DNA of 21,840 nucleotides from a virus: positions 1-21,840 of the IMG/VR virus record IMGVR_UViG_3300033273_000059; one strand, written 5' to 3'. This document shows, in pieces, positions 20,603 through 21,840 of this stretch. The notes under the pieces were generated by a model that searched no databases, was not told the origin of the DNA, and saw only the letters and a list, made by a program, of their open reading frames with translations. The translations under genes were made by a program, and so were the position numbers. The stretch's first letter is position 1; every line of letters begins with the position of its first letter.

Positions 20603-20629
20603 AAAAAAAGGGACCCCCTTGGGGTCCCC
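20603..20629 (-). terminator. Rho-independent terminator after gp23
   Basis: On the minus strand GGGACCCC pairs with GGGGTCCC (eight base pairs, three-base loop) and is followed at once by seven T. It lies about 26 bases after the gp23 stop and is the clearest terminator in the window. It should cap the abundant capsid mRNA. Confidence 0.88.
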
Positions 20630-20654
20630 GTGTGTTGAATATATGACCAATGGA

Positions 20655-21840
20655 TCACATAAGGTTGTCAACGAGTACGCGACGATAGTAGCGGTTAGCG
20701 TTGGCGGTAAGAGCACCGCTGCCTTGGGCGGTACCCTCAGCGAAGGGGTTAGCAACCAGACCGTAGCGGGTCTTGAAGCCGATCTTCGGCTGGAAGGTGT
20801 CCTGACCAACGGCACGAACCATTTGCAGGGGAACGTAGGGGCAATAGAACAGACCTGCGTCATATGCACTGCCACCCTTGTAACCAGCCACATAGAAGTG
20901 ACGGTCAGAAACATTAGCAGAATAAGGATCGACGTAGACCTTAATGCGACCGTTCAGAGTACCTGCGAGGGTGCTGCTGTTGTCGTCGGGGAGCAGACCG
21001 CTGTTGCCAGCCAGTGCGGGGGTGTAATCCAGAACGCCTGCCATCGACAGTGCCGAAGCAACGTCAGCAGAACAGATCAGGATGTTACCCTTGCCACGAC
21101 GAGTCTCGTGACCGATTGCGTTCATATCGCGCTCGATCTGGAACAGAAGACCCTTGAACTTCTCAACAGACCAGCGACCGTTGGAGTCAACGTCGAGGTC
21201 GAAGATACCAGCAGTTGCGGTGTTGTTCTGAGCGCCAGGACGTGCAATCTTGTAGACTGTACGAACAACCTCACGGTTGATTTCAGCCAGAACTTCGGTG
21301 CTGAGGATGTTCGCCAGCTCGGACTCAGCGTCCAGACCGTGAACTGCCTTCAGGTCCTGAGCGAGCTCAAGGCTGTACTCAGCTTTCAGCGCACGAGACT
21401 TAGCGGTCACGGTGACCTTCTCGATGCTGAAGTTCATTTCAGCGAAAGCGTTACCTGCAGCATCGCCCAGTGCCTCAGCCTCAGCGGTAGGCATACCTTC
21501 AGAGGTGTTGTAGGTACCACCGTCATTCAGCAGACCAGGGTTGGTGCCGCTCTGAGCGGTGCGACCCAGGTTGCTTGCTGCGTTCTCTGCGGAGAACTCG
21601 GTATCTGCTTCGTTGAAGAATGCCTCGGTGCCAGCGGTACGGTCGGTACCATAGCGGGAGCGCATTGCGAAGATCAGACCAGTAGGACCAGTCATCGGTT
21701 GAACACCAGCGATGTCATAAGCAATCAGCTTAGGCATCGAACGGCGGATCAGGCTGATCAGAACAGGGTCGAAACCTGCGACAGGACCAGTAGCGGTGCT
21801 GCTGCCACTGAAACCAGCGGTACCAGCAGACATTGTGGGG
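20655..21840 (-). CDS. 23: Major capsid protein gp23, 5' end outside the window
   Basis: The open frame covers at least 394 codons and continues past the right edge (two codons, Pro-Thr, precede the first visible Met at 21833). T4 gp23 has 521 residues and cyanophage versions about 460-470, so roughly 70 are missing. Recognisable segments are LIRRSMPKLIAYDIAGVQPM, GPTGLIFAMRSRYG, the Ala/Glu-rich middle, and NRYYRRVLVDNL at the end, close to the T4 gp23 C-terminus. It forms the HK97-fold hexamers of the head. The gene is noticeably richer in G and C, with strong codon bias, compared with its neighbours. Confidence 0.95.
   Translation of the reverse strand, partial: PTMSAGTAGFSGSSTATGPVAGFDPVLISLIRRSMPKLIAYDIAGVQPMTGPTGLIFAMRSRYGTDRTAGTEAFFNEADTEFSAENAASNLGRTAQSGTNPGLLNDGGTYNTSEGMPTAEAEALGDAAGNAFAEMNFSIEKVTVTAKSRALKAEYSLELAQDLKAVHGLDAESELANILSTEVLAEINREVVRTVYKIARPGAQNNTATAGIFDLDVDSNGRWSVEKFKGLLFQIERDMNAIGHETRRGKGNILICSADVASALSMAGVLDYTPALAGNSGLLPDDNSSTLAGTLNGRIKVYVDPYSANVSDRHFYVAGYKGGSAYDAGLFYCPYVPLQMVRAVGQDTFQPKIGFKTRYGLVANPFAEGTAQGSGALTANANRYYRRVLVDNLM

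Overview
The window is a stretch of a T4-like myovirus genome of the marine cyanophage type, infecting Synechococcus or Prochlorococcus. Every gene I can support lies on the minus strand, so the transcript reads from the right edge to the left. Three things point to this group: the T4 core genes gp23, gp3, uvsY, uvsW, gp55, gp47, gp46, gp45, gp44, gp62 and regA; the cyanophage-type accessory genes 'cobS', 'cobT' and speD; and a series of 2-oxoglutarate/Fe(II) oxygenases. Coding density is nearly complete, and no gap exceeds about 135 bases. I saw no tRNA, CRISPR array or insertion sequence.

Layout from right (transcription start) to left. (1) 21840-20400: the major capsid gene gp23 (5' end outside the window), a rho-independent terminator, and a 49-codon gene. 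(2) 20392-16673: a tail-completion protein (probable gp3), the recombination mediator UvsY, the helicase UvsW, a 143-residue protein of unknown function, the late sigma factor gp55 preceded by two sigma70-like promoters, and two small unknown genes. (3) 16411-12804: the gp47/gp46 (Mre11/Rad50-type) nuclease with a small gene between the subunits, then an oxygenase-like gene. (4) 12811-9296: one or two tiny overlapping reading frames, then the VWA/metallopeptidase-like 'CobT' and the AAA+ 'CobS', each preceded by a hairpin leader. (5) 9258-2601: the replication module, with a small gene, a DUF3310-like gene, sliding clamp gp45, SpeD, clamp-loader subunit gp44, an inserted island of four oxygenase-like genes plus an HTH-like gene and an adenine methyltransferase, then clamp-loader subunit gp62, the translational repressor RegA and a small gene. 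(6) 2576-1: a late-promoter-driven group of four small membrane or membrane-anchored proteins and two conserved unknowns, the last cut by the window edge.

The genes form tightly coupled units. At least sixteen junctions are stop/start overlaps: ATGA or TTGA (4 nt), TAATG or TGATG (1 nt), or ATGNNTGA (8 nt). Early and middle functions (clamp, loader, recombination, late sigma factor, RegA) feed into late transcription. Late promoters of the form CTAAATA are visible before the probable gp3 operon and before the membrane-protein group, in both cases built over the stop codon of the preceding small gene.

The parts most worth a second look are: the oxygenase/HTH/Dam island splitting gp44 from gp62; the 'CobT' protein, which looks like a zinc peptidase plus VWA domain rather than a plain cobaltochelatase subunit; a gp55 lacking T4's clamp-binding tail beside a protein that ends in a clamp-binding-like motif; and the late membrane-protein cassette.
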